Positions 1-14,906 of a DNA stretch of 32,070 nucleotides are shown one piece after another (the stretch's first letter is position 1; each line of letters opens with the position of its first letter). Position numbers and translations under genes: made by a program. Source of the DNA: Nautiliales bacterium (GTDB taxonomy: Bacteria; Campylobacterota; Campylobacteria; Campylobacterales; JAADDX01); the NCBI GenBank assembly GCA_030826765.1, contig JAUUDM010000019.1:1-32070 (forward strand). Reading direction: 5' to 3'. The notes under the pieces are model-generated. The model did no database searches, was not told the origin of the DNA, and saw nothing but the letters and a program-made list of their open reading frames with translations.

Positions 1-151
1 AATTTTATATATATTTATATAGAATAATTATTTGAATATAAAAAGAAATAATTAAAATAAGCTTTTATTAAAAATTTATACTTTATAAGTTTGGGAAAAT
101 TTTAAATATTAAGGAATTTTTTTTAGAAAAAGAAAAAAGAAAAGAAAAAAC

Positions 152-8831
<8,680 letters not shown>

Positions 8832-8861
8832 TTAATTAAAACAATTCCCAAAAGGAAAAGA

Positions 8862-8874
8862 CCACAAAATGTGG
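8862..8874 (-). promoter_or_regulatory. rplL-rpoB intergenic hairpin
   Basis: On the transcript strand CCACA-TTT-TGTGG forms a 5-bp stem shortly after the rplL stop, followed by pyrimidine-rich TCTTTTCCTTTT. Two more perfect palindromes follow in the same spacer: GTTTTAATTAAAAC at 8829-8842 and CTCGCGAG at 8800-8807. In other bacteria this spacer holds a partial terminator or RNA-processing site that lowers rpoBC output relative to L7/L12. That role here is inference. Confidence 0.45.
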
Positions 8875-8892
8875 ATTTAAAAGAAATTAAAA

Positions 8893-9264
8893 TTATTTAA
8901 CTTCTACTGTTGCACCAGCTTCTTCTAATTGAGCTTTAAGTGCTTCTGCATCTTCTTTAGAGATAGCCTCTTTGATTGTTGTTGGTGCTTCATCAACAGC
9001 AGCTTTAGCTTCTTTTAGTCCAAGACCAGTTGCAGCTCTAACTACTTTAATTACATTGATTTTTTTAGCTCCACCATCTTTTAAGATAACATCAAATTCA
9101 GTTTTTTCTGCTGCTGCTTCACCACCAGCTGCTCCTGCACCTGCAACTACTGTTGGTTGAGCACTTACTTCGAATTTTTCTTCAAATGCTTTTACTAATT
9201 CGTTTAATTCTTTAACTGTTAAACCTTCGATTGTTTCTAAAATTTGTTCAACTGTACATGCCAT
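8893..9264 (-). CDS. rplL: 50S ribosomal protein L7/L12
   Basis: Stalk protein of the large ribosomal subunit that recruits translational GTPases. The 123 residues show an N-terminal dimerisation helix ([20 protein letters not shown]), an Ala/Gly-rich hinge (about residues 38-52) and the C-terminal domain with [24 protein letters not shown] and [15 protein letters not shown]. The start ATG has a strong GAGGAGG 9 nt upstream, which lies inside the end of rplJ; only 4 nt separate the two reading frames. High synthesis relative to L10 is expected because the stalk holds several L7/L12 copies. Confidence 0.98.
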   Translation of the reverse strand: MACTVEQILETIEGLTVKELNELVKAFEEKFEVSAQPTVVAGAGAAGGEAAAEKTEFDVILKDGGAKKINVIKVVRAATGLGLKEAKAAVDEAPTTIKEAISKEDAEALKAQLEEAGATVEVK

Positions 9265-9268
9265 GGGT

Positions 9269-9757
9269 TTATTCCTCCTCGTTATTTTGTTTTTTTTCTA
9301 TTAAATTTTGTAATCCAAATGCCATTTTTGTAAGTGGTGCTTTCATCATATAAGCTACCATTCCAAGTAATTCATCTTTAGTCGGAAGTTTAGATACTTC
9401 AAGAACATAATCTGCGTCTTTTACTTCACCTTCGATAACTGCACTTTTTACTTTAAATGCATCTTTATGTGCTTCTGCATGTTTTACAACAAGTTTTGCA
9501 AGAGTGATTTGATCTTCACCCCAGATAAAGATGTTGTTATCTTCATAATTTGCTTCAACTCCATTATTTTTTAATGCGATTGATGCTAAATTATTTTTAA
9601 CAACTTGAACTTTACCTTCAGCTTCTCTTACAGCATTTCTTAGTGTTTCAAGGTCTTTTGTTTTTGAACCTTTATAATCACATACAAAAATACTAGCATC
9701 TTTTGTAAATTCTGCAGTTAATTGCTCAACTACTTCATGTTTTTTTTCTTTATTCAA
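9269..9757 (-). CDS. rplJ: 50S ribosomal protein L10
   Basis: Base of the ribosomal stalk; it binds 23S rRNA and anchors L7/L12 dimers. The N-terminal domain begins [16 protein letters not shown], and the C-terminal helix (near [13 protein letters not shown]) is the L7/L12 docking part in the family. The length of 162 residues is typical. The start is a TTG at 9757 with a near-perfect GGAGG 8 nt upstream; no in-frame ATG occurs near the N-terminus. A leader RNA with the L10-binding fold and its own promoter precede the gene, so L10 probably represses its own translation and that of rplL. Confidence 0.96.
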   Translation of the reverse strand: MNKEKKHEVVEQLTAEFTKDASIFVCDYKGSKTKDLETLRNAVREAEGKVQVVKNNLASIALKNNGVEANYEDNNIFIWGEDQITLAKLVVKHAEAHKDAFKVKSAVIEGEVKDADYVLEVSKLPTKDELLGMVAYMMKAPLTKMAFGLQNLIEKKQNNEEE

Positions 9758-9775
9758 ATTTTTTTCCTCCTTTCC

Positions 9776-9829
9776 GACTGGAAAAACCTCGGTAGGGAAT
9801 TAAGGCTTCGCCACCTACTTTCTTCAGTC
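9776..9829 (-). promoter_or_regulatory. L10 (rplJL) autoregulatory leader RNA
   Basis: In transcript direction the segment reads GACTG ... GTAGGTGGCGAAGCCTTAAT ... CCTACCGAGG ... CAGTC. Outer arms GACTG/CAGTC enclose GTAGG/CCTAC, which encloses a GGC-GAA-GCC hairpin with an asymmetric TTAATTC side. This matches the ribosomal L10-leader architecture, in which L10(L12) binds a kinked stem upstream of rplJ. The distal arm ends next to the GGAGG of rplJ. The fold was worked out by eye, not by a covariance model. Confidence 0.85.
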
Positions 9830-9845
9830 TAAGATTAAGTGTGAA

Positions 9846-9854
9846 ATTATATCA
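9846..9854 (-). promoter_or_regulatory. Internal extended -10 promoter for rplJL-rpoBC
   Basis: The minus strand reads TGATATAAT, a perfect extended -10 (TG at 9854-9853, TATAAT at 9851-9846), 12 nt after the rplA stop and just before the L10 leader. There is no clear -35, which is usual in Campylobacterota. Predicted initiation near 9839 would give a transcript starting with the leader fold. Confidence 0.7.
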
Positions 9855-9865
9855 CAATTTTATTT

Positions 9866-10564
9866 TTATTTCATATCCATAAGTTCAGCTGTATCTAAAT
9901 TCAAAGATGGTGACATAGTTAATGACATAGCACCTTTTTGAATATATCTACCTTTTGCTGTTGCTGGTTTCATTCTGTTGATTTTTTCAACAAAAGTTTT
10001 TGCATTATCTTTTAATTGGTCAACTGAAAAACTTGCTTTTCCAATACCAACATGAATATTACCTTTTTTATCAACTCTAAAGTTAACTTGTCCAGCTTTT
10101 GCATTTTTAACTGCACCTGCAACATCCATAGTTACAGTTCCAGTTTTAGGATTTGGCATTAAACCTTTTGGTCCAAGAATTCTACCAAGTCTTCCTAATT
10201 GTCCCATCATATCAGGAGTAGCAATTAAGATATCAAAATTAATGTTTCCATTTTTAATATCTTCTGCTAAATCTTCAAATCCAACGATATCAGCTCCTGC
10301 AACTTTAGCTTCTTCAGCTTTTTTATCTTTAGCAAATACAGCTACTTTTACATCTTTACCTGTTCCGTGTGGTAAAACAACACTACCTCTAATCATTTGA
10401 TCAGCATGTCTTGGATCAACTCCAAGTTTTAACACTAATTCAACAGTTTCGTCAAATTTAGCAGATTTTAAATCTTTTACTTTTTCTACTGCTTCATCCA
10501 ATGAATAAACATCTTTATCTATCTTTTTTAATAATTCAGCATATCTTTTAGATACTTTTTTCAT
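9866..10564 (-). CDS. rplA: 50S ribosomal protein L1
   Basis: Ribosomal protein of the L1 stalk, bound to 23S rRNA near the E site; in many bacteria it also represses the rplKA mRNA. Family blocks are visible: [39 protein letters not shown] and [17 protein letters not shown]. An upstream ATG at 10579 would add MRGER, but those codons are the Shine-Dalgarno (GCGAGGAG) of the ATG at 10564, giving a 232-residue protein of normal size. It lies 49 nt downstream of rplK. Confidence 0.97.
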   Translation of the reverse strand: MKKVSKRYAELLKKIDKDVYSLDEAVEKVKDLKSAKFDETVELVLKLGVDPRHADQMIRGSVVLPHGTGKDVKVAVFAKDKKAEEAKVAGADIVGFEDLAEDIKNGNINFDILIATPDMMGQLGRLGRILGPKGLMPNPKTGTVTMDVAGAVKNAKAGQVNFRVDKKGNIHVGIGKASFSVDQLKDNAKTFVEKINRMKPATAKGRYIQKGAMSLTMSPSLNLDTAELMDMK

Positions 10565-10613
10565 TCTTTCTCCTCGCATATTTTGCTTCCACTAAAATGT
10601 GGTCTATTTTTAT

Positions 10614-11039
10614 TTAGTCAACGATTTCAATACCTATACTTCTTGCAGAACCTTCTACAATTTTCATTGCTTGTTCTACATCTTTAGTATTTAAGTCAGG
10701 CATTTTTTTCTCAGCAATTTCTTTTACTTGTTCTTTAGTAAGTTTTCCAACTTTATTTTTAAGTGGATTGTCACTACCTTTTTGAATTCCAGCTGCTTTT
10801 TTTATAAAGTCAGTCATTGGAGGTTGTTTAGTTACAAATGTAAAACTTTTATCTGCATAAACAGTAATTACAACAGGAATATTATATCCCATTAAATCTT
10901 TTGTTTTTTCATTAAATGCTTTACAAAATTCCATAATATTAATACCTCTTTGACCTAATGCAGGTCCAACAGGTGGAGATGGATTTGCTTTACCAGCAGG
11001 TATTTGTAGTTTTAATTCTCCTACTACTTTTTTTGCCAT
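10614..11039 (-). CDS. rplK: 50S ribosomal protein L11
   Basis: GTPase-centre protein of the large subunit, needed for elongation-factor function and for RelA-type stringent sensing. The 141 residues include the flexible N-terminal segment [34 protein letters not shown] and the C-terminal rRNA-binding domain ([21 protein letters not shown]...[10 protein letters not shown]). The start ATG is preceded by AAGGAT. It follows nusG by 11 nt. Confidence 0.98.
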   Translation of the reverse strand: MAKKVVGELKLQIPAGKANPSPPVGPALGQRGINIMEFCKAFNEKTKDLMGYNIPVVITVYADKSFTFVTKQPPMTDFIKKAAGIQKGSDNPLKNKVGKLTKEQVKEIAEKKMPDLNTKDVEQAMKIVEGSARSIGIEIVD

Positions 11040-11050
11040 ATTTTATCCTT

Positions 11051-11590
11051 TTATATAATTTTTTCAACTTGAGTATGAGCTATCTCAACTGGTGTACTTC
11101 TACCAAAAATTGTTACATTTAGTTTAAGTTTACCTTGAGACATATCATATTCTTCAACAGTACCTGTGAAGTTTGCAAAAGGCCCGTCAACTATTCTTAC
11201 TGTTTCACCATGAGCGAAAGCAATCTTAGGTTTAGGGGCAGCTTTTTGCTGAGCTTTTTCGATTATTAAATCGATATCTGATTTTGATAATGGTGTTGGT
11301 TTGTTAGATTCACCAATGAATCCACCAACTTTTGGAAGAGATTGAATTTTTTGCCATAATGCAGTATTTTCATTTAAATCTTCCAATTCTACAAAAACAT
11401 ATCCAGGATAAATACATCTTTCTGTAATTTTTTTCTTACCATTTTTAATATCAATAACTTCTTCAGTAGGAACAATTATTTCACCTAATTTATCTTCCCA
11501 TCCAAGTTCTTGTATTAAGTTTTGAATTCCTCTTTTTACAGCTAATTCACTTCCTGCAAAACTTTGAATAGCATACCATTTTTTAGACAT
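11051..11590 (-). CDS. nusG: Transcription termination/antitermination protein NusG
   Basis: Elongation factor that binds RNA polymerase and links it to Rho or to the ribosome. Residues 1-110 form the NGN domain (MSKKWYAIQSFAGSE at the start, YPGYVFVELEDLNENTALWQKIQSLPKVGGFIG). The C-terminal KOW domain shows KIAFAHGETVRIVDGPFANF and GTVEEYD. The length of 179 residues is normal. AAGGAAAA precedes the ATG. It is 8 nt downstream of secE, the usual pairing. Confidence 0.98.
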   Translation of the reverse strand: MSKKWYAIQSFAGSELAVKRGIQNLIQELGWEDKLGEIIVPTEEVIDIKNGKKKITERCIYPGYVFVELEDLNENTALWQKIQSLPKVGGFIGESNKPTPLSKSDIDLIIEKAQQKAAPKPKIAFAHGETVRIVDGPFANFTGTVEEYDMSQGKLKLNVTIFGRSTPVEIAHTQVEKII

Positions 11591-11598
11591 AATTTTCC

Positions 11599-11778
11599 TT
11601 ATAAAACTGATTTTAATATTGCTGACATTATTACATCAATAAGACTCAAAAATAATGACACAACAGTAACTACTGCGAAAACTGATATAAATGATTGTTT
11701 TATTTCTCTACTTGTAGGGAAAATAACTTTTTGTATTTCAATTTTAGCATTTCTAAAATATTCGATGAATTTATCCAT
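11599..11778 (-). CDS. secE: Preprotein translocase subunit SecE
   Basis: Small essential subunit of the SecYEG channel. The 59 residues show the amphipathic segment MDKFIEYFRNAKIEIQKVIF, the conserved PTSREIKQS stretch before the membrane and one transmembrane helix (about residues 31-55), the minimal single-span form. The open frame continues upstream to 11835, but that part translates through tRNA-Trp. The ATG at 11778 has AGAGGA 6 nt upstream and gives the family N-terminus. It lies between tRNA-Trp and nusG. Confidence 0.96.
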   Translation of the reverse strand: MDKFIEYFRNAKIEIQKVIFPTSREIKQSFISVFAVVTVVSLFLSLIDVIMSAILKSVL

Positions 11779-11802
11779 AAATAATCCTCTTCCAAAAATT
11801 GG

Positions 11803-11878
11803 TGGCAGGGGAGGAGGGACTCGAACCCACAACAAACGGTTTTGGAGACCGCCGCTCTACCATTGGAGCTACTCCCCT
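11803..11878 (-). tRNA. trnW: tRNA-Trp (anticodon CCA)
   Basis: The minus-strand sequence folds as a cloverleaf. The acceptor arms are AGGGGAG and CTCCCCT, the discriminator is G and CCA is encoded. The anticodon loop CTCCAAA gives CCA and the T-arm is GTGGGTTCGAGTCCC. It lies 24 nt upstream of secE, a classic tRNA-Trp-secE-nusG linkage. Confidence 0.97.
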
Positions 11879-11899
11879 ATATAAGTGTTTAAATGTAAA

Positions 11900-11976
11900 T
11901 GGAGCGGGAAACGGGACTCGAACCCGCGACCCTCAGCTTGGAAGGCTGACGCTCTAGCCAACTGAGCTACTCCCGC
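11900..11976 (-). tRNA. trnG: tRNA-Gly (anticodon TCC), copy 2
   Basis: Acceptor arms are GCGGGAG and the pairing TTCCCGC, CCA is encoded, the anticodon arm TCAGC-CTTCCAA-GCTGA gives TCC, and the T-loop is GGGTTCGAGTCCC. All 77 bases are identical to the tRNA-Gly at 13655-13731. This copy sits between rpmG and tRNA-Trp. Confidence 0.97.
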
Positions 11977-11979
11977 TCA

Positions 11980-12007
11980 TTTAAGCTATTAAAACTAATA
12001 GCTTAAA
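11980..12007 (-). repeat. Perfect 12-bp hairpin between rpmG and tRNA-Gly
   Basis: TTTAAGCTATTA and TAATAGCTTAAA are perfect inverted arms around a 4-nt loop (GTTT on the transcript). It directly precedes the 5' end of tRNA-Gly in transcript direction and follows the rpmG terminator-like hairpin. It may be an RNase III or RNase E processing structure that frees the tRNA; that is inference. Confidence 0.6.
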
Positions 12008-12034
12008 AAAGAGGGGCAAAACTTAAAGTTTTGC
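12005..12034 (-). terminator. Terminator-like hairpin at the end of rpmG
   Basis: On the transcript strand GCAAAACTT-T-AAGTTTTGC (12034-12016) is a perfect 9-bp inverted repeat overlapping the rpmG stop, followed by CCCTCTTTTTT. The U run supports intrinsic termination. However, I see no new promoter before tRNA-Gly, tRNA-Trp, secE and nusG, so it is more likely partial, or a processing site. Confidence 0.55.
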
Positions 12035-12175
12035 TTCTTTATGAATAGTGTGTTTATTGCACCATTTACAATATTTTTTTACTTCAAATTTTTCAGAATG
12101 AAGTTTTTTATTTTTTGTTGTGTGATAATTTCTTCTTTTACATTCATCACACGCTAAATGGATAATATCTCTCAT
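12023..12175 (-). CDS. rpmG: 50S ribosomal protein L33
   Basis: A 50-residue zinc-ribbon ribosomal protein of the large subunit. It begins [19 protein letters not shown] and has four cysteines in two pairs (C9/C12 and C36/C39, CDEC and CKWC), the zinc-binding C+ form. The ATG at 12175 has AAAGGT 8 nt upstream. It follows tuf by 32 nt, the common Campylobacterota order tuf-rpmG-(tRNA)-secE. Confidence 0.95.
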   Translation of the reverse strand: MRDIIHLACDECKRRNYHTTKNKKLHSEKFEVKKYCKWCNKHTIHKEAKL

Positions 12176-12191
12176 TTATATACCTTTATAA

Positions 12192-12213
12192 AAATAAGGG
12201 GAAACCCTTATTT
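12192..12213 (-). repeat. Hairpin overlapping the tuf stop codon
   Basis: AAATAAGGG and CCCTTATTT are perfect 9-bp arms around a 4-nt loop (GAAA on plus, TTTC on the transcript). The arm contains the tuf stop, and TTATAAAGG (the rpmG ribosome-binding region) follows at once. There is no long U tract, so a partial terminator or an mRNA-stabilising 3' hairpin limiting rpmG relative to tuf is plausible. Confidence 0.55.
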
Positions 12214-13416
12214 ACTGATTGAAGTTACAACACCGGCACCAACAGTTCTACCACCTTCTCTGATAGCGAATCTTGTTCCTTCTTCTAGTGCAACTGGAGC
12301 GATTAATTCTACTGACATTTTTACATTATCTCCAGGCATAACCATTTCAACACCTTCTGGTAATGTAATGCTTCCTGTTACGTCAGTTGTTCTAATATAG
12401 AATTGTGGTCTATATCCGCTAAAGAAAGGTTTATGTCTTCCACCTTCTTCTTTTGTTAATACATAAACTTCTGCTTCAAAGTTTGTATGTGGAGTAATTG
12501 TTCCTGGTTTTGCAAGAACTTGTCCTCTTTCAACGTCTTCTTTTTTGATACCTCTTAAAAGAACACCACAGTTATCTCCTGCTTCTGCCATATCAAGTTC
12601 TTTTCTGAACATTTCAATACCAGTTACAGTTGTTTTAACAGTTGGTCTAAATCCAACGATTTCAACTTCTTCACCTACTGTTAATGTTCCTCTTTCTACT
12701 CTACCAGTTACAACTGTTCCTCTTCCTGAGATTGAGAAAACGTCTTCGATTGGCATTAAGAAATCTTTTTCAGTATCTCTTTCTGGAGTTGGGATATATT
12801 CATCAACTGCAGCCATTAAATCAAGAATATCTTGTGACCATTCACCAAGCTTTCCAGCTTTAACTTCTTCAAGAGCTTGGAATGCTGAACCAGCAATTAC
12901 AGGAGTATCATCACCTGGAAATTCATATTCACTTAAAAGTTCTCTAATTTCCATTTCAACTAATTCTAATAATTCTTCATCATCAACTAAGTCTTTTTTG
13001 TTCATAAATACTACGATATATGGAACACCAACTTGTCTTGATAATAAGATGTGTTCTCTTGTTTGAGGCATAGGACCATCAGTTGCAGCAACAACTAAAA
13101 TAGCTCCATCCATTTGAGCCGCACCAGTAATCATATTTTTAACGTAATCGGCATGTCCTGGACAGTCAACGTGAGCATAGTGTCTATTTTCAGTTTCATA
13201 TTCAATGTGAGATGTATTAATTGTAATACCTCTTTCTTTTTCTTCAGGAGCGTTATCGATTTGATCGTAATCACTAAGTTTGTTAGTATCAGATGCTAAT
13301 GAAAGTGCTAATACACCAGAAATAGCAGCTGTTAAAGTTGTTTTACCGTGGTCAACGTGACCAATTGTACCAATGTTTACATGTGGTTTAGATTTTATGT
13401 ATTTCTCTTTAGCCAT
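12208..13416 (-). CDS. tuf: Translation elongation factor Tu
   Basis: GTPase that delivers aminoacyl-tRNA to the ribosome. P-loop GHVDHGKT (residues 19-26), DCPGH (81-85) and NKKD specificity motif (near residue 137) are intact. Domains 2 and 3 follow with [13 protein letters not shown] and [24 protein letters not shown]. The length of 402 residues is family-typical. AAGGAT precedes the ATG. Four tRNA genes lie upstream in the order Thr-Tyr-Gly-Thr, the same as the thrU-tyrU-glyT-thrT-tufB operon of E. coli. Confidence 0.98.
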   Translation of the reverse strand: MAKEKYIKSKPHVNIGTIGHVDHGKTTLTAAISGVLALSLASDTNKLSDYDQIDNAPEEKERGITINTSHIEYETENRHYAHVDCPGHADYVKNMITGAAQMDGAILVVAATDGPMPQTREHILLSRQVGVPYIVVFMNKKDLVDDEELLELVEMEIRELLSEYEFPGDDTPVIAGSAFQALEEVKAGKLGEWSQDILDLMAAVDEYIPTPERDTEKDFLMPIEDVFSISGRGTVVTGRVERGTLTVGEEVEIVGFRPTVKTTVTGIEMFRKELDMAEAGDNCGVLLRGIKKEDVERGQVLAKPGTITPHTNFEAEVYVLTKEEGGRHKPFFSGYRPQFYIRTTDVTGSITLPEGVEMVMPGDNVKMSVELIAPVALEEGTRFAIREGGRTVGAGVVTSISK

Positions 13417-13468
13417 TTTGTATCCTTTTTTAAAATTTGTTAGTTTTTTAGGTCAAGCTCCACTAATG

Positions 13469-13543
13469 TGGAGCCCATAAGCAGAATTGAACTGCTGACC
13501 TCTTCCTTACCAAGGAAGTGCTCTGCCACTGAGCCATATGGGC
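13469..13543 (-). tRNA. trnT: tRNA-Thr (anticodon GGT)
   Basis: Cloverleaf with acceptor arms GCCCATA and TATGGGC, encoded CCA and an anticodon loop giving GGT between CTTCC and GGAAG. It lies 52 nt upstream of tuf. The CTCCA end can also pair with downstream sequence: CTCCAC-ATTA-GTGGAG (13473-13458) is a 6-bp hairpin that would sequester the mature 3' end in the precursor. Confidence 0.96.
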
Positions 13544-13546
13544 ATA

Positions 13547-13593
13547 AAAACACTGTTGCAACAATGTTCATTTTGAACAATAAAATGTGTTTT
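13547..13593 (-). other. Compact three-way junction in tRNA spacer
   Basis: Outer arms AAAACAC (13547-13553) and GTGTTTT (13587-13593) enclose two further inverted repeats: TGTTGCAACA (13554-13563) and TGTTCA-TTT-TGAACA (13565-13579), with one base between them. It fills most of the spacer between tRNA-Gly and tRNA-Thr(GGT). A second arm pair, TAGTAGT (13605-13611) and ACTACTA (13630-13636), fills the rest. A processing structure is likely, but no known RNA family is recognised. Confidence 0.5.
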
Positions 13594-13654
13594 GGGATTT
13601 TCTCTAGTAGTGATAACTAATGAGATTAAACTACTAAGCTCCCAGTTCATTAAA

Positions 13655-13731
13655 TGGAGCGGGAAACGGGACTCGAACCCGCGACCCTCAGCTTGGAAGG
13701 CTGACGCTCTAGCCAACTGAGCTACTCCCGC
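13655..13731 (-). tRNA. trnG: tRNA-Gly (anticodon TCC), copy 1
   Basis: Same 77-nt cloverleaf as at 11900-11976, with anticodon loop CTTCCAA and encoded CCA. It sits between tRNA-Tyr (8 nt away) and the structured spacer, at the position of glyT in the E. coli tRNA-tufB operon, so it is probably the ancestral copy. Confidence 0.97.
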
Positions 13732-13739
13732 ATTTAAAG

Positions 13740-13824
13740 TGGTGGTAGAGGAAGGATTCGAACCTTCGAAGGCAGAGCCAACGGATTTACAGTCCGTCCC
13801 CTTTGGCCGCTCGGGAACTCTACC
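13740..13824 (-). tRNA. trnY: tRNA-Tyr (anticodon GTA)
   Basis: An 85-nt class II tRNA with acceptor arms GGTAGAG and CTCTACC, a long variable arm, anticodon loop CTGTAAA giving GTA, T-arm GAAGGTTCGAATCCTTC and encoded CCA. Confidence 0.97.
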
Positions 13825-13863
13825 AAACTGTACTTTATTATACTGGTCAAACGCTTGTTTAAA

Positions 13864-13940
13864 TGGAGCCGATGAAGGGACTCGAACCCGCGACCTGCTG
13901 ATTACAAATCAGCTGCTCTAGCCAACTGAGCTACATCGGC
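13864..13940 (-). tRNA. trnT: tRNA-Thr (anticodon TGT)
   Basis: Acceptor arms GCCGATG and CATCGGC, anticodon arm CTGAT-TTGTAAT-CAG region giving TGT, T-arm CGCGGGTTCGAGTCCC, and encoded CCA. It is the first gene after the consensus promoter, about 30 nt from the -10 box. Confidence 0.96.
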
Positions 13941-13970
13941 AACTTTCTTTCACTGTGTTTGTGGAGTGGA

Positions 13971-13999
13971 ATTATATATAATTTTTTTTATTATGTCAA
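13971..13999 (-). promoter_or_regulatory. Consensus sigma-70 promoter of the tRNA-tuf operon
   Basis: On the minus strand a perfect -35 TTGACA (13999-13994) and a perfect -10 TATAAT (13976-13971) are separated by exactly 17 bp. Initiation is expected near 13964, giving a leader of roughly 24 nt before tRNA-Thr(UGU). The -35 lies 8 bp past the stop of the upstream lipoprotein gene. Confidence 0.88.
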
Positions 14000-14006
14000 G
14001 AATTTT

Positions 14007-14447
14007 TTATAATTTTTTTACTAAAAATAGAAACTTTTTTTGTTTATCTTTAAAAAGCACCTTATTTTCGGTAACTTTATAAAAAAAGTTTTTTGTAGTT
14101 TGAATAAATCCATTTTCTATTTTTATAACCTTTATATTTTTGAATGTTTTATGAGAAAGAATGATTTCAAATAAATTACTTGGATAGTTTGGATTTAACT
14201 CTTTAATAAACATTGTTTTATTATAACATTTATTATTTATACAAATTGAATTATTTTTTATAGTAAATACAAAAGCCAAATTTCCCACCTGATAAACTTC
14301 TATTTTTTTAGCAAAAGCATTTTCTTTTAGAAATCCTTGGTCATTTATAGCAAAATTATCTTTTTTAAAAGCCACTTCAACTGGTGTAGTTTTATAAGAA
14401 CATCCGGTAAATAAAATAACTAATAAAATTAAAAAATATTTTTTCAT
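14007..14447 (-). CDS. Small lipoprotein of unknown function
   Basis: 146 residues that I do not recognise. The N-terminus MKKYFLILLVILFTGC is a lipoprotein signal with lipobox LFTGC (lipidated Cys16). The rest is Lys/Asn/Phe-rich and looks beta-rich, with a cysteine pair in CINNKC (about 69-73). It overlaps the upstream TsaC-like gene by 4 nt (ATGA), so the two are probably translated together. No terminator is visible between it and the tRNA promoter. The function is unknown; envelope location is inferred from the lipobox. Confidence 0.8.
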   Translation of the reverse strand: MKKYFLILLVILFTGCSYKTTPVEVAFKKDNFAINDQGFLKENAFAKKIEVYQVGNLAFVFTIKNNSICINNKCYNKTMFIKELNPNYPSNLFEIILSHKTFKNIKVIKIENGFIQTTKNFFYKVTENKVLFKDKQKKFLFLVKKL

Positions 14448-14875
14448 CTTAATTTTTTTAATCCTTTTTTATAAAGTTTTATAATTTGTGAAGGTTTTGC
14501 TTCAAAATAACCTCTATTATCTATTACAAAAATATCTGCTTTGCTTTTAGCAAATTTTTCATCAAAATGTTTTCCACTTTCATTTGCACTTGTAGAATAC
14601 ATCCAAGTAAATTTATCCAAAAATAATTTATGATTTTTTTCACTAATTACACGATAAGCTTCATTATTTATAACATAAGTTATCTTATTTGGAGTTTTTC
14701 TAACTTTTCTTCTATATTGTTTAGGAACTCGTGGAAGTAATTTATAACTGTTTACGACTTTTAAAAATTTTTTATTTGGAGGTCTTTTTTTTATTTTGTT
14801 TAATTTATTTAAATTTTGAGATAAAAAACCAACTGTTGTATTTGTTTGAACTAAATAAACTTTTTTTGAATCCAT
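14444..14875 (-). CDS. Sua5/YciO/YrdC-like short protein
   Basis: 143 residues resembling the threonylcarbamoyl-AMP synthase fold (TsaC/YrdC), which makes the precursor of tRNA t6A from threonine, bicarbonate and ATP. Matching blocks are an N-terminal QTNTTVGFLSQN (family PT-x-TVYG-L), KIKKRPPNKKF (family KxRP) and STSANESGKHF (family STSAN-x-SG). It is shorter than TsaC (about 190), with the region between TYVINNEAYRVI and STSAN compressed. Short versions are known in Campylobacterota, so it need not be degenerate, but catalytic competence is not certain. It starts 31 nt after carB with only a weak TAGAG ribosome-binding site. Confidence 0.75.
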   Translation of the reverse strand: MDSKKVYLVQTNTTVGFLSQNLNKLNKIKKRPPNKKFLKVVNSYKLLPRVPKQYRRKVRKTPNKITYVINNEAYRVISEKNHKLFLDKFTWMYSTSANESGKHFDEKFAKSKADIFVIDNRGYFEAKPSQIIKLYKKGLKKLR

Positions 14876-14906
14876 CTCTATTTTTTAATCAGAACAACCA
14901 AAAAGG

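Noticed and set aside
1..151. Terminator after rpoC
   Set aside because: Only 4-bp weak stems in AT-rich sequence; transcription may continue beyond the window.
11779..11835. N-terminal extension of secE (MLWVRVPPPLPP...)
   Set aside because: It is translation of the 3' part of tRNA-Trp; the ATG at 11778 has the ribosome-binding site and the family start.
12545..13066. 173-residue open frame antisense to tuf
   Set aside because: A Ser/Thr-rich shadow of the highly codon-biased tuf gene; no ribosome-binding site and no domain.
13507..13921. Frames such as MARASAFQAEGRGFESRFPLH and VVEEGFEPSKAEPTDLQ
   Set aside because: Translations of tRNA genes, a common false call; the cloverleaves explain the sequence.
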